Source of the DNA: an uncultured Alphaproteobacteria bacterium
GTDB taxonomy: Bacteria; Pseudomonadota; Alphaproteobacteria; HIMB59; GCA-002718135
DNA: 64,000 nt
Reading direction: 5' to 3'
Assembly: GCA_902635455.1 (NCBI GenBank)
Contig: CACPNW010000004.1
Coordinates: 1 to 64,000, forward strand
Made by a program: the position numbers and the translations under genes. This document shows, one piece after another, positions 10,403 through 19,989 of the stretch. Numbering within the stretch: the first letter of the stretch is position 1; the number at the start of each line of letters is the position of its first letter. The notes beneath the pieces were generated by a model, which was not told the DNA's origin, did not search any database, and saw only the letters and a program-made list of their open reading frames with translations.

Positions 10403-11431
10403 ATGGCTGAAATAATACCTATATTAAAAGATAATTTTGATTTTGAAAAACAGGTCAAAACTCTAACTAATTTATGTAAACATGATTTAGAATCTGTTAA
10501 TACTTTGATTTTAGAAAAATTAGATAGCTCAGTTCCTCTAATTCATGAAATTGCTTCATATTTAATTATTTCTGGTGGAAAACGTCTTAGACCACTTATG
10601 ACTTCAGCTTGCTTTCATTTAAATTATAATAATCAAAAAAAAATGATGAATCATATTGGATTAGCTGCAGCTTTAGAATTTATTCATGCTGCCACTCTTC
10701 TTCATGATGATGTAGTAGATGAAAGCATGAAAAGAAGAGGAAAATTAACTGCCAATGAAGTATGGGGCAATAAAACAAGCGTACTTGTTGGAGACTTTTT
10801 ATTTAGTCGATCTTTTCAATTAATGACTAAATACGGTAACTTAGAAACTCTTAAAATATTATCTGATACAAGTGTAGTTATATCTGAAGGAGAGGTGCTT
10901 GAACTTAGTAATGATAAGAATTTAAAAATTAATGAAAATATTTATTTTGAAGTCATAAATGGAAAAACAGCATCATTATTCAGTGCAGCTTGTCAAGTGG
11001 GAGGCATTAGTTCAAATGCAAATAAAAGTCAGATTGAAGCCTTAAAAGCTTTTGGAACAAATTTTGGCATGACATTCCAATTAGTTGATGATGCAATAGA
11101 TTACTGTTCAAATAAAAAAATTCTAGGAAAAAATATTGGTGATGATTTTAAAGAGGGTAAAATAACATTACCTATTATACTAGCTTATGGTCGATCAAAT
11201 CAAAAAGAGAAAAATTTTTGGCAAAGAGTTATTTCTGAATTAAAACAAAAAGATGATGATTTTGAAGAAGCTATTACAATAATAAATAAGTACAATTGTA
11301 TAGAAGACACGATTTTAAGAGCTAAACACTTTTCCAATGTAGCTATTGATTCTCTAGATGCTTTTAAAAATAATAAATATAAGGATTGTTTAATAAATTT
11401 AACTGAAACAAGTATAAAAAGAATTGCTTAA
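10403..11431 (+). CDS. ispB: Polyprenyl diphosphate synthase (octaprenyl/decaprenyl type)
   Basis: GGKRLRPLM, LLHDDVVDES, FQLVDDAIDY motifs. Confidence 0.9.
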   Translation: MAEIIPILKDNFDFEKQVKTLTNLCKHDLESVNTLILEKLDSSVPLIHEIASYLIISGGKRLRPLMTSACFHLNYNNQKKMMNHIGLAAALEFIHAATLLHDDVVDESMKRRGKLTANEVWGNKTSVLVGDFLFSRSFQLMTKYGNLETLKILSDTSVVISEGEVLELSNDKNLKINENIYFEVINGKTASLFSAACQVGGISSNANKSQIEALKAFGTNFGMTFQLVDDAIDYCSNKKILGKNIGDDFKEGKITLPIILAYGRSNQKEKNFWQRVISELKQKDDDFEEAITIINKYNCIEDTILRAKHFSNVAIDSLDAFKNNKYKDCLINLTETSIKRIA

Positions 11432-11818
11432 CTAATATTTTTCGTACGACTTAACTTCTATTAACTTTGAACCAAATTTGTTATTTATCTGTAACTTAAT
11501 CTGAGAACGCTCATCATTAGTAAAATATACAGATCTGGCTAAGTCTATAAAATTTTGATCAAAATTTTTCTTTCTTTCACATTCTCTAATGTCATCCTCT
11601 ATTTTCCATAGTTTTGAGTTAACCTCTATTAATTTATCAATATACTCTTGAACTTGATCTATTTCGATTGATTTTTTTAAGATGTTATTAAGAGTCTCTA
11701 ACTCTTCTTTAACATAAGTTTTTTTTTGTATATCTGTAATTTTTTTATCTTTAATAATTAAAATTGATATCTTGTCCAATAATTCTCCGAGTGAAACAGG
11801 AGTGTTTATAATCATCAA
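11432..11818 (-). CDS. Conserved hypothetical protein (DUF6165-like)
   Basis: 128 aa, VSLGELLDKISILIIKDKKI...LKLWKIEDDIRECE-like pattern; overlaps the upstream cupin gene start. Confidence 0.5.
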   Translation of the reverse strand: MMIINTPVSLGELLDKISILIIKDKKITDIQKKTYVKEELETLNNILKKSIEIDQVQEYIDKLIEVNSKLWKIEDDIRECERKKNFDQNFIDLARSVYFTNDERSQIKLQINNKFGSKLIEVKSYEKY

Positions 11819-12159
11819 ATCCTCCTATAAATATCTTCAAAACGCTCTATATCATTTTCATCAAGCTCATCACCATACCATAATTCAATAATTATTAATG
11901 TTGCTTTTGAATTATTATTAATTCTATGTTTTGAGCCTTTTGGCACAAAAATTGTTTCATTTTCTTTCATTTGTATTATTTTATTATCTATAGTAATTTC
12001 ACCTTCACCTTCAGCTATAATCCAATGTTCAGAGCGGTGTTTATGTCTCTGCAAAGATAATTTAGCACCTGAATTAACTACTAATTTTTTTACTTGGTAC
12101 TTTGAACCTTTTTCTAAAACTTGAAAAGATCCCCATGGCTTTTCTACTATCGATTTCAT
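11815..12159 (-). CDS. Cupin-domain phosphomannose isomerase type II-like protein
   Basis: EKPWGSFQVLEKGSKYQVKKLVVNSGAKLSLQRHKHRSEHWIIAEGEG. Confidence 0.85.
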   Translation of the reverse strand: MKSIVEKPWGSFQVLEKGSKYQVKKLVVNSGAKLSLQRHKHRSEHWIIAEGEGEITIDNKIIQMKENETIFVPKGSKHRINNNSKATLIIIELWYGDELDENDIERFEDIYRRI

Positions 12160-12201
12160 TATGAATGTTTGTATATATATTATATATTTATAATTTAATA
12201 T

Positions 12202-12855
12202 TTGTATATGATAAAAGTTGCTCCTTCAATACTTGCTGTAGATTTATTAGAAATTGAAAAAAAAATCAAAATAATAGAAAATTGTAATGCTGATTACATT
12301 CATATAGATATAATGGACGGTCACTATGTTCCAAATATAACTTTTGGACCTAACATGGTAAAATCTTTAAGAAAAATTACAAAAAAAACCCTTGATGTCC
12401 ATTTAATGATTACACCGGTATTGCCTTATATACAGGAATTTATAGATGCAGGTTCTGATATTATAAGCTTTCATCCAGAGGCAGATTCAAACCATGATGA
12501 AATTTTTGAATTAATTTCAAAATCAGATTGCAAACCAGCAATAGCTATTCACCCTGAAATTGATGTATCAAGTATTTTACACTTATTACCACTTGTAAAA
12601 TTGGTTTTAATAATGACAGTCGTCCCTGGTTTTGGGGGTCAAAAATTCCTAGAATCACAATTAAAAAAAATAAATGAAATTTCTGAATATAAAATAAATA
12701 ATAAATTAGATTTTGAAATAGAAGTTGATGGAGGTATAAATAATATTACTGCAAAAAAATGTATTGATAATGGTGCTAATGTTTTGGTTTCTGGATCATA
12801 TATATTCTCTGAAATTGAATCAGATTATAGTAAAAATATTGAATCATTAAGATAA
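12202..12855 (+). CDS. rpe: Ribulose-phosphate 3-epimerase
   Basis: VAPSILAVDLL, DIMDGHYVPNITFGP, VPGFGGQKFLES, EVDGGIN. Confidence 0.95.
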   Translation: MYMIKVAPSILAVDLLEIEKKIKIIENCNADYIHIDIMDGHYVPNITFGPNMVKSLRKITKKTLDVHLMITPVLPYIQEFIDAGSDIISFHPEADSNHDEIFELISKSDCKPAIAIHPEIDVSSILHLLPLVKLVLIMTVVPGFGGQKFLESQLKKINEISEYKINNKLDFEIEVDGGINNITAKKCIDNGANVLVSGSYIFSEIESDYSKNIESLR

Positions 12856-13742
12856 TGGATTGGAATAAATTAAAATCTTTCTATGAAATAGCCGTAAGCA
12901 AAAGCATCTCTAAGGCAAGTTCAAAACTTAATATAAGTCAATCTGCTTTAAGCAGACAAATACAAGATTTAGAACTTGATTTAAAAACTGCGCTTTTTAT
13001 AAGACATCAAAAAGGTGTAAGACTAACAGAGCAAGGTGAAAATTTACTAAAAACTGTGAACCAAATTAACTTTTCAGTAGCTGAATTTGAAAAAAAACTA
13101 ATCGATAAAAAAACTAAACCAGTTGGCAAATTAACTATAAGCACTACGGTAGGTTTTGGAGCTACTTGGCTAACTCCAAGAATTAATAAATTTACAAATG
13201 AATTTCCTGATATTGAAATAAGCTTACTGATGAGCGATGAAGAGGTTGACTTGTCTAGTAGAGTTGCAGATGTTGCAGTAAGAGTAAAAAAACCAAGCCA
13301 AGGAAATCTTATATTCAAAAAATTTGTTAATTTTCACAATCATATATATGGGTCTTCAGAATATTTACAAAAAAATGGAATTCCTAGAAATATTAGTGAT
13401 ATTGACAAACATAGTTTGATTTGTTTTGGTTCTGGTTTGCCCTCTCCAATTTCTAACATAGATTGGATCTTAAGAATTGGTAAATCAGGCTCAAAAAGAC
13501 GTCCAAAATTTAGAGTAAATAGTATTTACGGTATGGCATTAGCAGTTGAGAATGGCGCTGGCTTAGCTTCACTACCTGATTACATGGTTGCAGAAAAATC
13601 AAACTTAGTAAGAGTATTACCTAATATAGAAGGACCCTCTTATCAAACCTACTTTGTTTATACTGAAGCTTTCAAAAATGACCGTAGATTAGAAGCATTT
13701 AGGGATTTTTTATATAATGAAGCAAAAGATTGGCATTATTAG
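12855..13742 (+). CDS. LysR-family transcriptional regulator
   Basis: N-terminal HTH: LKSFYEIAVSKSISKASSKLNISQSALSRQIQDLE. Confidence 0.93.
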   Translation: MDWNKLKSFYEIAVSKSISKASSKLNISQSALSRQIQDLELDLKTALFIRHQKGVRLTEQGENLLKTVNQINFSVAEFEKKLIDKKTKPVGKLTISTTVGFGATWLTPRINKFTNEFPDIEISLLMSDEEVDLSSRVADVAVRVKKPSQGNLIFKKFVNFHNHIYGSSEYLQKNGIPRNISDIDKHSLICFGSGLPSPISNIDWILRIGKSGSKRRPKFRVNSIYGMALAVENGAGLASLPDYMVAEKSNLVRVLPNIEGPSYQTYFVYTEAFKNDRRLEAFRDFLYNEAKDWHY

Positions 13743-13785
13743 TCTTTGACTTAATAGAAAGATTTTGTATACCTACTTTGAATTT

Positions 13786-13869
13786 ATGGGATATCCAAAA
13801 AAACATAGGGGCAGACGTAAAAGAGGCTCTAAATATAGAAGAAATAAAAAACGTCAAAAAAAGAAATAA
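13786..13869 (+). CDS. Putative 27-aa highly basic micro-ORF
   Basis: Hand-translated MGYPKNIGADVKRGSKYRRNKKRQKKK*; no clear ribosome-binding site. Confidence 0.25.
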   Translation: MGYPKKHRGRRKRGSKYRRNKKRQKKK

Positions 13870-13928
13870 ATTTTAAAATTTAATCTTAATATTTCAAAAT
13901 ATGATATTATTATCCCAATAAGGAGGGG

Positions 13929-14324
13929 ATGATGACTATATTTAAACCTATTGACGAAAAGAAAGCTTCATCAAGAGTAAAAAAACTTTTTAAAAGAATA
14001 AAAAAAGAGCGTAAGATTAATTTTATTCCAAATTTTTGGAAAACTATTGCAAATGACCCTGACACTCTTGAAAGAACTTGGGAGTCTTTAAATCAAATAA
14101 TGAAAAAAGGAGCGTTGGATCCTTTGACAAAAGAATTAATTTATATAGCAGTTTCTATGACAAATAGTTGCGAATACTGCATCCGATCACATTCTGCTTC
14201 TGCAAAAAAGAAAGGTATGACCGATAAAATGCTAAAAGAGCTTATTGCTGTTGTAGGAATGGCAAATGAAACGAATAGGCTTGTTGAATCCTATCAAGTT
14301 AAAGTTGATGAGTTTCTAAAATAA
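13929..14324 (+). CDS. Carboxymuconolactone decarboxylase/AhpD-like protein
   Basis: LTKELIYIAVSMTNSCEYCIRSHSASAKKKGMT (CxxC and His of the AhpD fold). Confidence 0.88.
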   Translation: MMTIFKPIDEKKASSRVKKLFKRIKKERKINFIPNFWKTIANDPDTLERTWESLNQIMKKGALDPLTKELIYIAVSMTNSCEYCIRSHSASAKKKGMTDKMLKELIAVVGMANETNRLVESYQVKVDEFLK

Positions 14325-14369
14325 TATAAATATTGTTTAATTTATTAAAATTGGCCATATATATTAATA

Positions 14370-15374
14370 ATGTTTAAATTTTTCACTAATACTAAATGGG
14401 CAATTTGGGCTTGGCCAGGATCAATTTTAATTTTATCATCAATTTGGTTTCAAGTTAAAATTGATGTAAGAATTAATGAATGGTTTGGTGAATTTTATGA
14501 TTTAATACAAAAAGCTTTATCTGCCCCAAACTCAATTACTATAACGGAATATTGGTCAAGTTTACTCTCTTTTATTACTTTAGCTGGAATAGCTGTAGCA
14601 GTTGCTGTTGTAATAAGTTTTTTTACAAATCATTTTCTATTTAGATGGAGAACAGCAATGGTTGAATGGTATCATTCAGTGTATGATAAAGCTAGAACAA
14701 TAGAAGGTGCTTCACAAAGGGTTCAAGAAGATACAATAAAGTTTTCTAGAATTATGGAAAGTCTTGGTACAAGTTTTATAGCATCAGTTTTAATTATCTT
14801 TGAATTTACTCCTATACTATTTGGACTTAGCCTAGGAATACCTATCTACTTTTTTGGCGATTGGCAATATGGTTTAATTACGGGAGCACTTGTTTGGTCA
14901 ATTGGTGGTACGTTATTTCTAGTATTTCTTGGATTAATACTAAGACTTGTAGGTGTAGAATATGATCTACAAAAACAAGAAGCTGCATATAGAAAAATTT
15001 TAGTTATAGCAGAAGATGATGGAACAGTTAGGCCAAAAAAATTAGAAGAATTGTTTAGTGATGTTAGAAAAATACATTTTTTAAGTTATTTAAGGTATTT
15101 ATATTTTGGGATTGCTAGCAATGCATATGGGCAAGCAAATGTTTTAAGTGCATATATATTTTTAGCTCCTGCAATAGTTGCAGGGGTAGTGACTTTGGGT
15201 GTTATGCAACAAATTATAAGAGCTTTTGGAAGAGTAGAGTCTTCAATGCAATACTTATTAAGAGCGTGGCCTACTATTATTGAACTTTTAAGTGTTTACA
15301 AAAGGTTAAGAGAATTTGAAAAAATGATTGAGTTAAAAATTCAACAAGAAAATTTAGACTCGCTTTCTAAATGA
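14370..15374 (+). CDS. sbmA: SbmA/BacA-like peptide transporter
   Basis: INEWFGEFYDLIQKAL, FRWRTAMVEWYHSVYDKARTIEGASQRVQEDTIKFSRI. Confidence 0.88.
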   Translation: MFKFFTNTKWAIWAWPGSILILSSIWFQVKIDVRINEWFGEFYDLIQKALSAPNSITITEYWSSLLSFITLAGIAVAVAVVISFFTNHFLFRWRTAMVEWYHSVYDKARTIEGASQRVQEDTIKFSRIMESLGTSFIASVLIIFEFTPILFGLSLGIPIYFFGDWQYGLITGALVWSIGGTLFLVFLGLILRLVGVEYDLQKQEAAYRKILVIAEDDGTVRPKKLEELFSDVRKIHFLSYLRYLYFGIASNAYGQANVLSAYIFLAPAIVAGVVTLGVMQQIIRAFGRVESSMQYLLRAWPTIIELLSVYKRLREFEKMIELKIQQENLDSLSK

Positions 15375-15730
15375 TATTTTTACTTTTTATTATAATTCCG
15401 ATTATTGAAATAAGTATCTTTATTACTATTGGTTCAAATATTGGAATTCTAAACACGATAGCTATAATTTTGATAACAGCACTTGTTGGTATTTTTTTAG
15501 TAAGAAGAAAAGGCCTAAGCTTGCTCTTTAATGCACGTCAAAATATGTCTCAAGGCATTATGCCAACTGAGGAAATAAAAGGGGGAATTTTTCTTTTAAT
15601 ATCTGGCTTGCTTTTAATAACTCCTGGTTTTTTTACAGATTGCATTGGTTTTTCTATGTTTCTAAAGCCAGTACAAAATTTTGTTGCTTTTAAAGCTAAA
15701 CAATATTTTCAATCACGAACTAGATATTAA
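15371..15730 (+). CDS. fxsA: FxsA family membrane protein
   Basis: 119 aa; FLLFIIIPIIEISIFITIGSNIG...GGIFLLISGLLLITPGFFTDCIGFSMFL. Confidence 0.9.
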   Translation: MIFLLFIIIPIIEISIFITIGSNIGILNTIAIILITALVGIFLVRRKGLSLLFNARQNMSQGIMPTEEIKGGIFLLISGLLLITPGFFTDCIGFSMFLKPVQNFVAFKAKQYFQSRTRY

Positions 15731-16666
15731 ATTATCAATCTTACTAACCAATTCTTTTAAACTTATGACTATCTTATGATTCTTTGGGTCATCAATTTTT
15801 TTAAGAGGTGGCATTACTAAACTCCATTCTGGAATATTATCAACTAATGAAAAATATGCTTTCATTGTACTAATTGGCTCGTTACTTGTAATAGTTTCTC
15901 GAATATTTTCCATCAAATTTTGTAATAGAGAAAAATTTTCAATTTCATTTTCTCGTTTATAATTATGAATAATAAAACTCAATAATTTTCCAGCAATATT
16001 AGTGCCAGCTGTAATAGCACCAGCCCCTCCTCTTTTACATACCTTTAGCGCAAGACTGTCATGTCCACAAAATAAAGCTAAGTTGTCAAAGTATTTTATA
16101 GTTTTTAACATTCCTTCTATATCACCACTTGAATCTTTAATGCCAACAACGTTATCAGGATAAAGTTTTAATAAGTTTTCAATTATATTAAAATTAATTT
16201 CAACACCTGATACTTGTGGAATATTATATAAAATATATTTTAAACTATCGGATCCAACTGTCTCTATAATATTTTGATAATACTTAATTATTCCCTCATC
16301 ACTGACATTTTTATAGTAAAATGGTGGTAATAATAAAACACCTTTAACACCATGTTCATCTGCGTGTTTTGTCATTAAAATAGAATCTTTAACAGAAGAA
16401 GATCCTGTTCCCGGTATTAAAACCTTGGGATCAATTCTATTAGCAATTAAAAAATCAATACTTAGGCATTTTTCTTTAATACTAAAACTGTTAGCCTCAC
16501 CTGTAGTTCCAAAAATAGCTAACCCATCATGACCTTGTTTCATCAAATATTGACAATGTCTTAAATAAAGATCTCTATTAATTGTTAAATCCTCATTAAT
16601 AGGAGTGAGGGCAGCACTATAAACTCCTGAAATTTTATGCATAAAAAACCAATAAAACAAAACCAA
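15713..16666 (-). CDS. DapA-family (dihydrodipicolinate synthase-like) aldolase
   Basis: GVYSAALTPINEDLTINRDLYLRHCQYLMKQGHDGLAIFGTTGEANSF; YNIPQVSG; GIKDSSGD. Confidence 0.88.
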   Translation of the reverse strand: MVLFYWFFMHKISGVYSAALTPINEDLTINRDLYLRHCQYLMKQGHDGLAIFGTTGEANSFSIKEKCLSIDFLIANRIDPKVLIPGTGSSSVKDSILMTKHADEHGVKGVLLLPPFYYKNVSDEGIIKYYQNIIETVGSDSLKYILYNIPQVSGVEINFNIIENLLKLYPDNVVGIKDSSGDIEGMLKTIKYFDNLALFCGHDSLALKVCKRGGAGAITAGTNIAGKLLSFIIHNYKRENEIENFSLLQNLMENIRETITSNEPISTMKAYFSLVDNIPEWSLVMPPLKKIDDPKNHKIVISLKELVSKIDNLISSS

Positions 16667-17420
16667 GAAAAATTCTATAAAATATAAATATATTAAAATT
16701 AGTTTTTTGAATAATTCTCATCATTACATGAATTGATAATAGTGCAATTACACATGCTACTATTGCCGCAAAAATTGATTGGCTTAAATTAACTGTAAAA
16801 ATTGGATCTTTTATTGCTTTAGTTAAAGATAATACTAATGATGCTAAAATTATGGGAATTGATAAAAGCATAGAAAAAATTGCAGCATTATATCGATTAA
16901 ATTTTAAAAAACGTGCCGCTGTTATTGTAACACCAGCCCTACTAGCACCTGGAATAAAGGCAAAAATCTGAAATAAGCCTATTATAAAAGCATTCTTAAA
17001 GCTTATTTCATTCCAAGAAGATACGCCACTTTCATTTTTATCAGCAAAAAATAAAATTATACCAAATATAATACTAGCCCATCCAACTACTTGTAAATTG
17101 CGAAAGTAAACTTGAACAAAATTATATATAAAAAAACCTACAATCACTGCTGGCAATGTAGCTAATATTATTTTAAAAATTATTACATTGTTAAATGATC
17201 TAAAATGGAAAAAATTAATTAATATTTTTATTATATCTTTCCTTAAATAGATTAAGACAGCTATTAAAGTGCCTACATGAACTGAAATATCTGTAAATAA
17301 ACCCTGATCCTCCCATTTTGTGATTTCTGATATTAATACTAAGTGTCCTGATGAGCTAATAGGTAAAAATTCTGTTAAACCTTGTATAAAACCAACAATA
17401 AAATATTGAAACTCAAACAT
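16635..17420 (-). CDS. uppP: Undecaprenyl-diphosphatase
   Basis: GFIQGLTEFLPISSSGHLVL; PGASRAGVTITAARFL. Confidence 0.95.
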   Translation of the reverse strand: MFEFQYFIVGFIQGLTEFLPISSSGHLVLISEITKWEDQGLFTDISVHVGTLIAVLIYLRKDIIKILINFFHFRSFNNVIIFKIILATLPAVIVGFFIYNFVQVYFRNLQVVGWASIIFGIILFFADKNESGVSSWNEISFKNAFIIGLFQIFAFIPGASRAGVTITAARFLKFNRYNAAIFSMLLSIPIILASLVLSLTKAIKDPIFTVNLSQSIFAAIVACVIALLSIHVMMRIIQKTNFNIFIFYRIFLGFVLLVFYA

Positions 17421-18949
17421 TATCCAAAAATATGTTTGCTTAATTTTGAGCCTTCGGGAAGAGGTCCAGAATTTTTATTAGAAAAATATTTTTCCATAAA
17501 AGTTAAATATTTATTATAATCATTAAGTATTTCAACTTTTTCTTGTTTAGTTTCACTATCACTATCTTCTAATTTGGAAAATTCAGTATCAATTTGAGTC
17601 ATAGCTTCGGGTATGGTTGTAAAAGGCCTCTCTTGAATCACAACTAATCGATCATGCATTTCTCTGTGCACCATTTTAAAATCTTCTTCTGATAGTGTTT
17701 TTGGACTTTCATCAAAAATTAACCTCTTTGCGATAAACTGGGCTCTTGGATCACGCAGAGAAAGAGCTGTCTTGTATTTTTCTTCCCAGCTTTTTTGATC
17801 ATGAAATTTTTTAATGACATCTTGTTGTCCAAATTCCATAAATTTGTTTGCTTTGCTTTCTGGAAAAATATTATCTTGAGAAGATTCATCTATTTTTTCA
17901 AGTTGCCTATCAACTTCCATATGCTTAAATTTTTCAGCTAATGACTTATTTTTAAAAACTATTTTTGCCCTTTCATTTAAAACTTTAGAACCTATGTCAT
18001 TATAAGGCTCATAATTTATTGCAAGTTTTCCAGGAAGAAGAATAGGATGTTGATTAGTAATAACATATCTATTTTTTTTCTTTATTAAAGTTTTAAACTC
18101 TTCAATATTTGCTTCTAACAAAGGCTGTGGATCATAAGCTAAATTAAATGCATTAAACCATCCACTATAGGAAGACTCACAAACTACAGAAAGGGCTTCT
18201 AATTTTATTCTTCCAGCAAACGTTGTCATGTAGCAAAAACCTTTATTACTATTTACATACTCAATTGCCTTTTCTTTGTTCATGGTCCTTGATAATAGTT
18301 GCCAATTTTCTGGATCAGAGTCATGAATAAATTTAGTTAGAGCGATAGATGTTTTAACATCACTGTAAGCATCATGAGCAAACTCTACAGGAAGATTATT
18401 TAATTCAGCAAGTTTTTCTAGACGAAAGCTAGGATTTCCTTTTGCGGTTAAGGGCGTTTTAATATTAGAGGGATTCAAGGCATACATTGCTCTTGAAAGA
18501 TTAAGTGTGTCACCTCTACTTTTTCTATCAATATAAGGAAAATATAAATTGTTGAATAAATTATATTCTAATACTGGGCTATCAAAATTAACTATATTAT
18601 GACCAATAAATGTAAGATTGTCATTTTCTCTTTTCCACTCTTCAAATTTATTATTAATTAATGATATTAATTCATAACAGGAATGATTTGCATTAAGAGA
18701 TTTTCTAATACCTTGCTTAGTAGTTATAAGGGCTCCTGGCTGAGCGATAATTGTTGATCGAGGTCTACAAAATTCATTCATATTTTGATTGGTAGGTTGC
18801 AAATTTTCATCAACCACAATTGCAGCTATTTGCATTATTTGTTCCCATTTAGGAGTACTTTCAAAGGCTTTTGGGTGTTCTTTCTTACCTGCACCTGAAG
18901 TTTCTAAATCCCAAAAACATTGTTTATTTAATAAAAGCTTTTTGTTCAT
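17420..18949 (-). CDS. sbcB: Exodeoxyribonuclease I-like (SbcB family) DEDD exonuclease
   Basis: FWDLETSGAGKKEHPKAFESTPKWEQIMQIAAIVVDENLQP; GHNIVNFDSPVLEYNLF; HDAYSDVKTSIALTKFI. Confidence 0.85.
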   Translation of the reverse strand: MNKKLLLNKQCFWDLETSGAGKKEHPKAFESTPKWEQIMQIAAIVVDENLQPTNQNMNEFCRPRSTIIAQPGALITTKQGIRKSLNANHSCYELISLINNKFEEWKRENDNLTFIGHNIVNFDSPVLEYNLFNNLYFPYIDRKSRGDTLNLSRAMYALNPSNIKTPLTAKGNPSFRLEKLAELNNLPVEFAHDAYSDVKTSIALTKFIHDSDPENWQLLSRTMNKEKAIEYVNSNKGFCYMTTFAGRIKLEALSVVCESSYSGWFNAFNLAYDPQPLLEANIEEFKTLIKKKNRYVITNQHPILLPGKLAINYEPYNDIGSKVLNERAKIVFKNKSLAEKFKHMEVDRQLEKIDESSQDNIFPESKANKFMEFGQQDVIKKFHDQKSWEEKYKTALSLRDPRAQFIAKRLIFDESPKTLSEEDFKMVHREMHDRLVVIQERPFTTIPEAMTQIDTEFSKLEDSDSETKQEKVEILNDYNKYLTFMEKYFSNKNSGPLPEGSKLSKHIFG

Positions 18950-19020
18950 ATTTCTTACTCTTTACTACTTTATACTGAAATAAAATAGAATCGAAGAATT
19001 TCAGATATAATTTTATTTCT

Positions 19021-19791
19021 ATGCAAATAAGTGAAAATATTAATGGTTTATTAATAGATCTCGAGGGAGTTTTGTACAGTGATAATAAATTAATTCCAGG
19101 TTCAATTGATGTAATTAAAGAATTAAAAAGAGAGGGCATAAAGTTACGATTTTTAACTAATACCACAACAGCTCCTAGAAAAATAATATTGAAAAAACTT
19201 ATAAATTTTGGTTTTGATATCGAGGAAAAAGAAATTTTCACGCCAATAATTGCAACTAAAAATTATTTAAGAGATAATACTGTTAAGAAAATTTCTCTAG
19301 TAACAAATATTGAAATTATAGAAGAATTTAAAGAGTATGAAATTACTCAAAAAGATCCTGAAGCTATCATAATGGGAGATATTTATAAAAATTTTAATTG
19401 GGAAATTTTAGATAGAATTTTTAAATTAGTTTATATCAATAATGCTGCTCTTATAGCATTACATCAAAATAAATATTGTATGAGAGATGGTCAAGTTTCT
19501 CTTGATCTCGGCCCCTTTGTAAGAGCAATAGAATATGCAAGTAATAAAAAATCTATTTTAATGGGAAAGCCTGAGAAAAATTTTTTTGATTTAGCAATTA
19601 AGGACATGGAAATTTCAAAAGAAGCTGTGTTTATGATCGGTGATGATATTATATCTGATATCAAGGGTGCAAAAGATTTTGATATAAAAGCAATACAAGT
19701 AAAAACTGGAAAATATCAAAAAGAAGATTGTTCAGATAAATTTACACAACCCGATTTAAGGATAGATTCAATTATTAATTTGCTAAATTAA
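19021..19791 (+). CDS. HAD-superfamily IIA hydrolase (LHPP/NagD-like)
   Basis: GLLIDLEGVLYSDNKLIPGSIDVIKELKREGIKLRFLTNTTT; MIGDDIISDIKGAKDFDIKAIQVKTGK. Confidence 0.9.
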   Translation: MQISENINGLLIDLEGVLYSDNKLIPGSIDVIKELKREGIKLRFLTNTTTAPRKIILKKLINFGFDIEEKEIFTPIIATKNYLRDNTVKKISLVTNIEIIEEFKEYEITQKDPEAIIMGDIYKNFNWEILDRIFKLVYINNAALIALHQNKYCMRDGQVSLDLGPFVRAIEYASNKKSILMGKPEKNFFDLAIKDMEISKEAVFMIGDDIISDIKGAKDFDIKAIQVKTGKYQKEDCSDKFTQPDLRIDSIINLLN

Positions 19792-19971
19792 TTAGTTGTC
19801 TTTTTTTACCCAATAAAAATGATAAAAAGCTGTTGCCAATAAAGCAAGAAATAAAGAAATAAAGGCTACATAAATTACTGTAGAAATTGCCCAAACTATT
19901 ACTACCAAAAGTAAACCAACAATTGTAATAGCTCCCCAAAAATACAGTAATCTCTCTAAAAATAATTGCAT
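19792..19971 (-). CDS. Small membrane protein (59 aa)
   Basis: Hand-translated MQLFLERLLYFWGAITIVGLLLVVVIVWAISTVIYVAFISLFLALLATAFYHFYWVKKDN-like reading, two hydrophobic segments; convergent with the HAD gene. Confidence 0.5.
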   Translation of the reverse strand: MQLFLERLLYFWGAITIVGLLLVVIVWAISTVIYVAFISLFLALLATAFYHFYWVKKDN

Positions 19972-19989
19972 TTATATATTCTATCTTAA

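Noticed and set aside
13007-13318. 103-aa minus-strand ORF
   Set aside because: Antisense to the LysR regulator gene, no recognisable domain.
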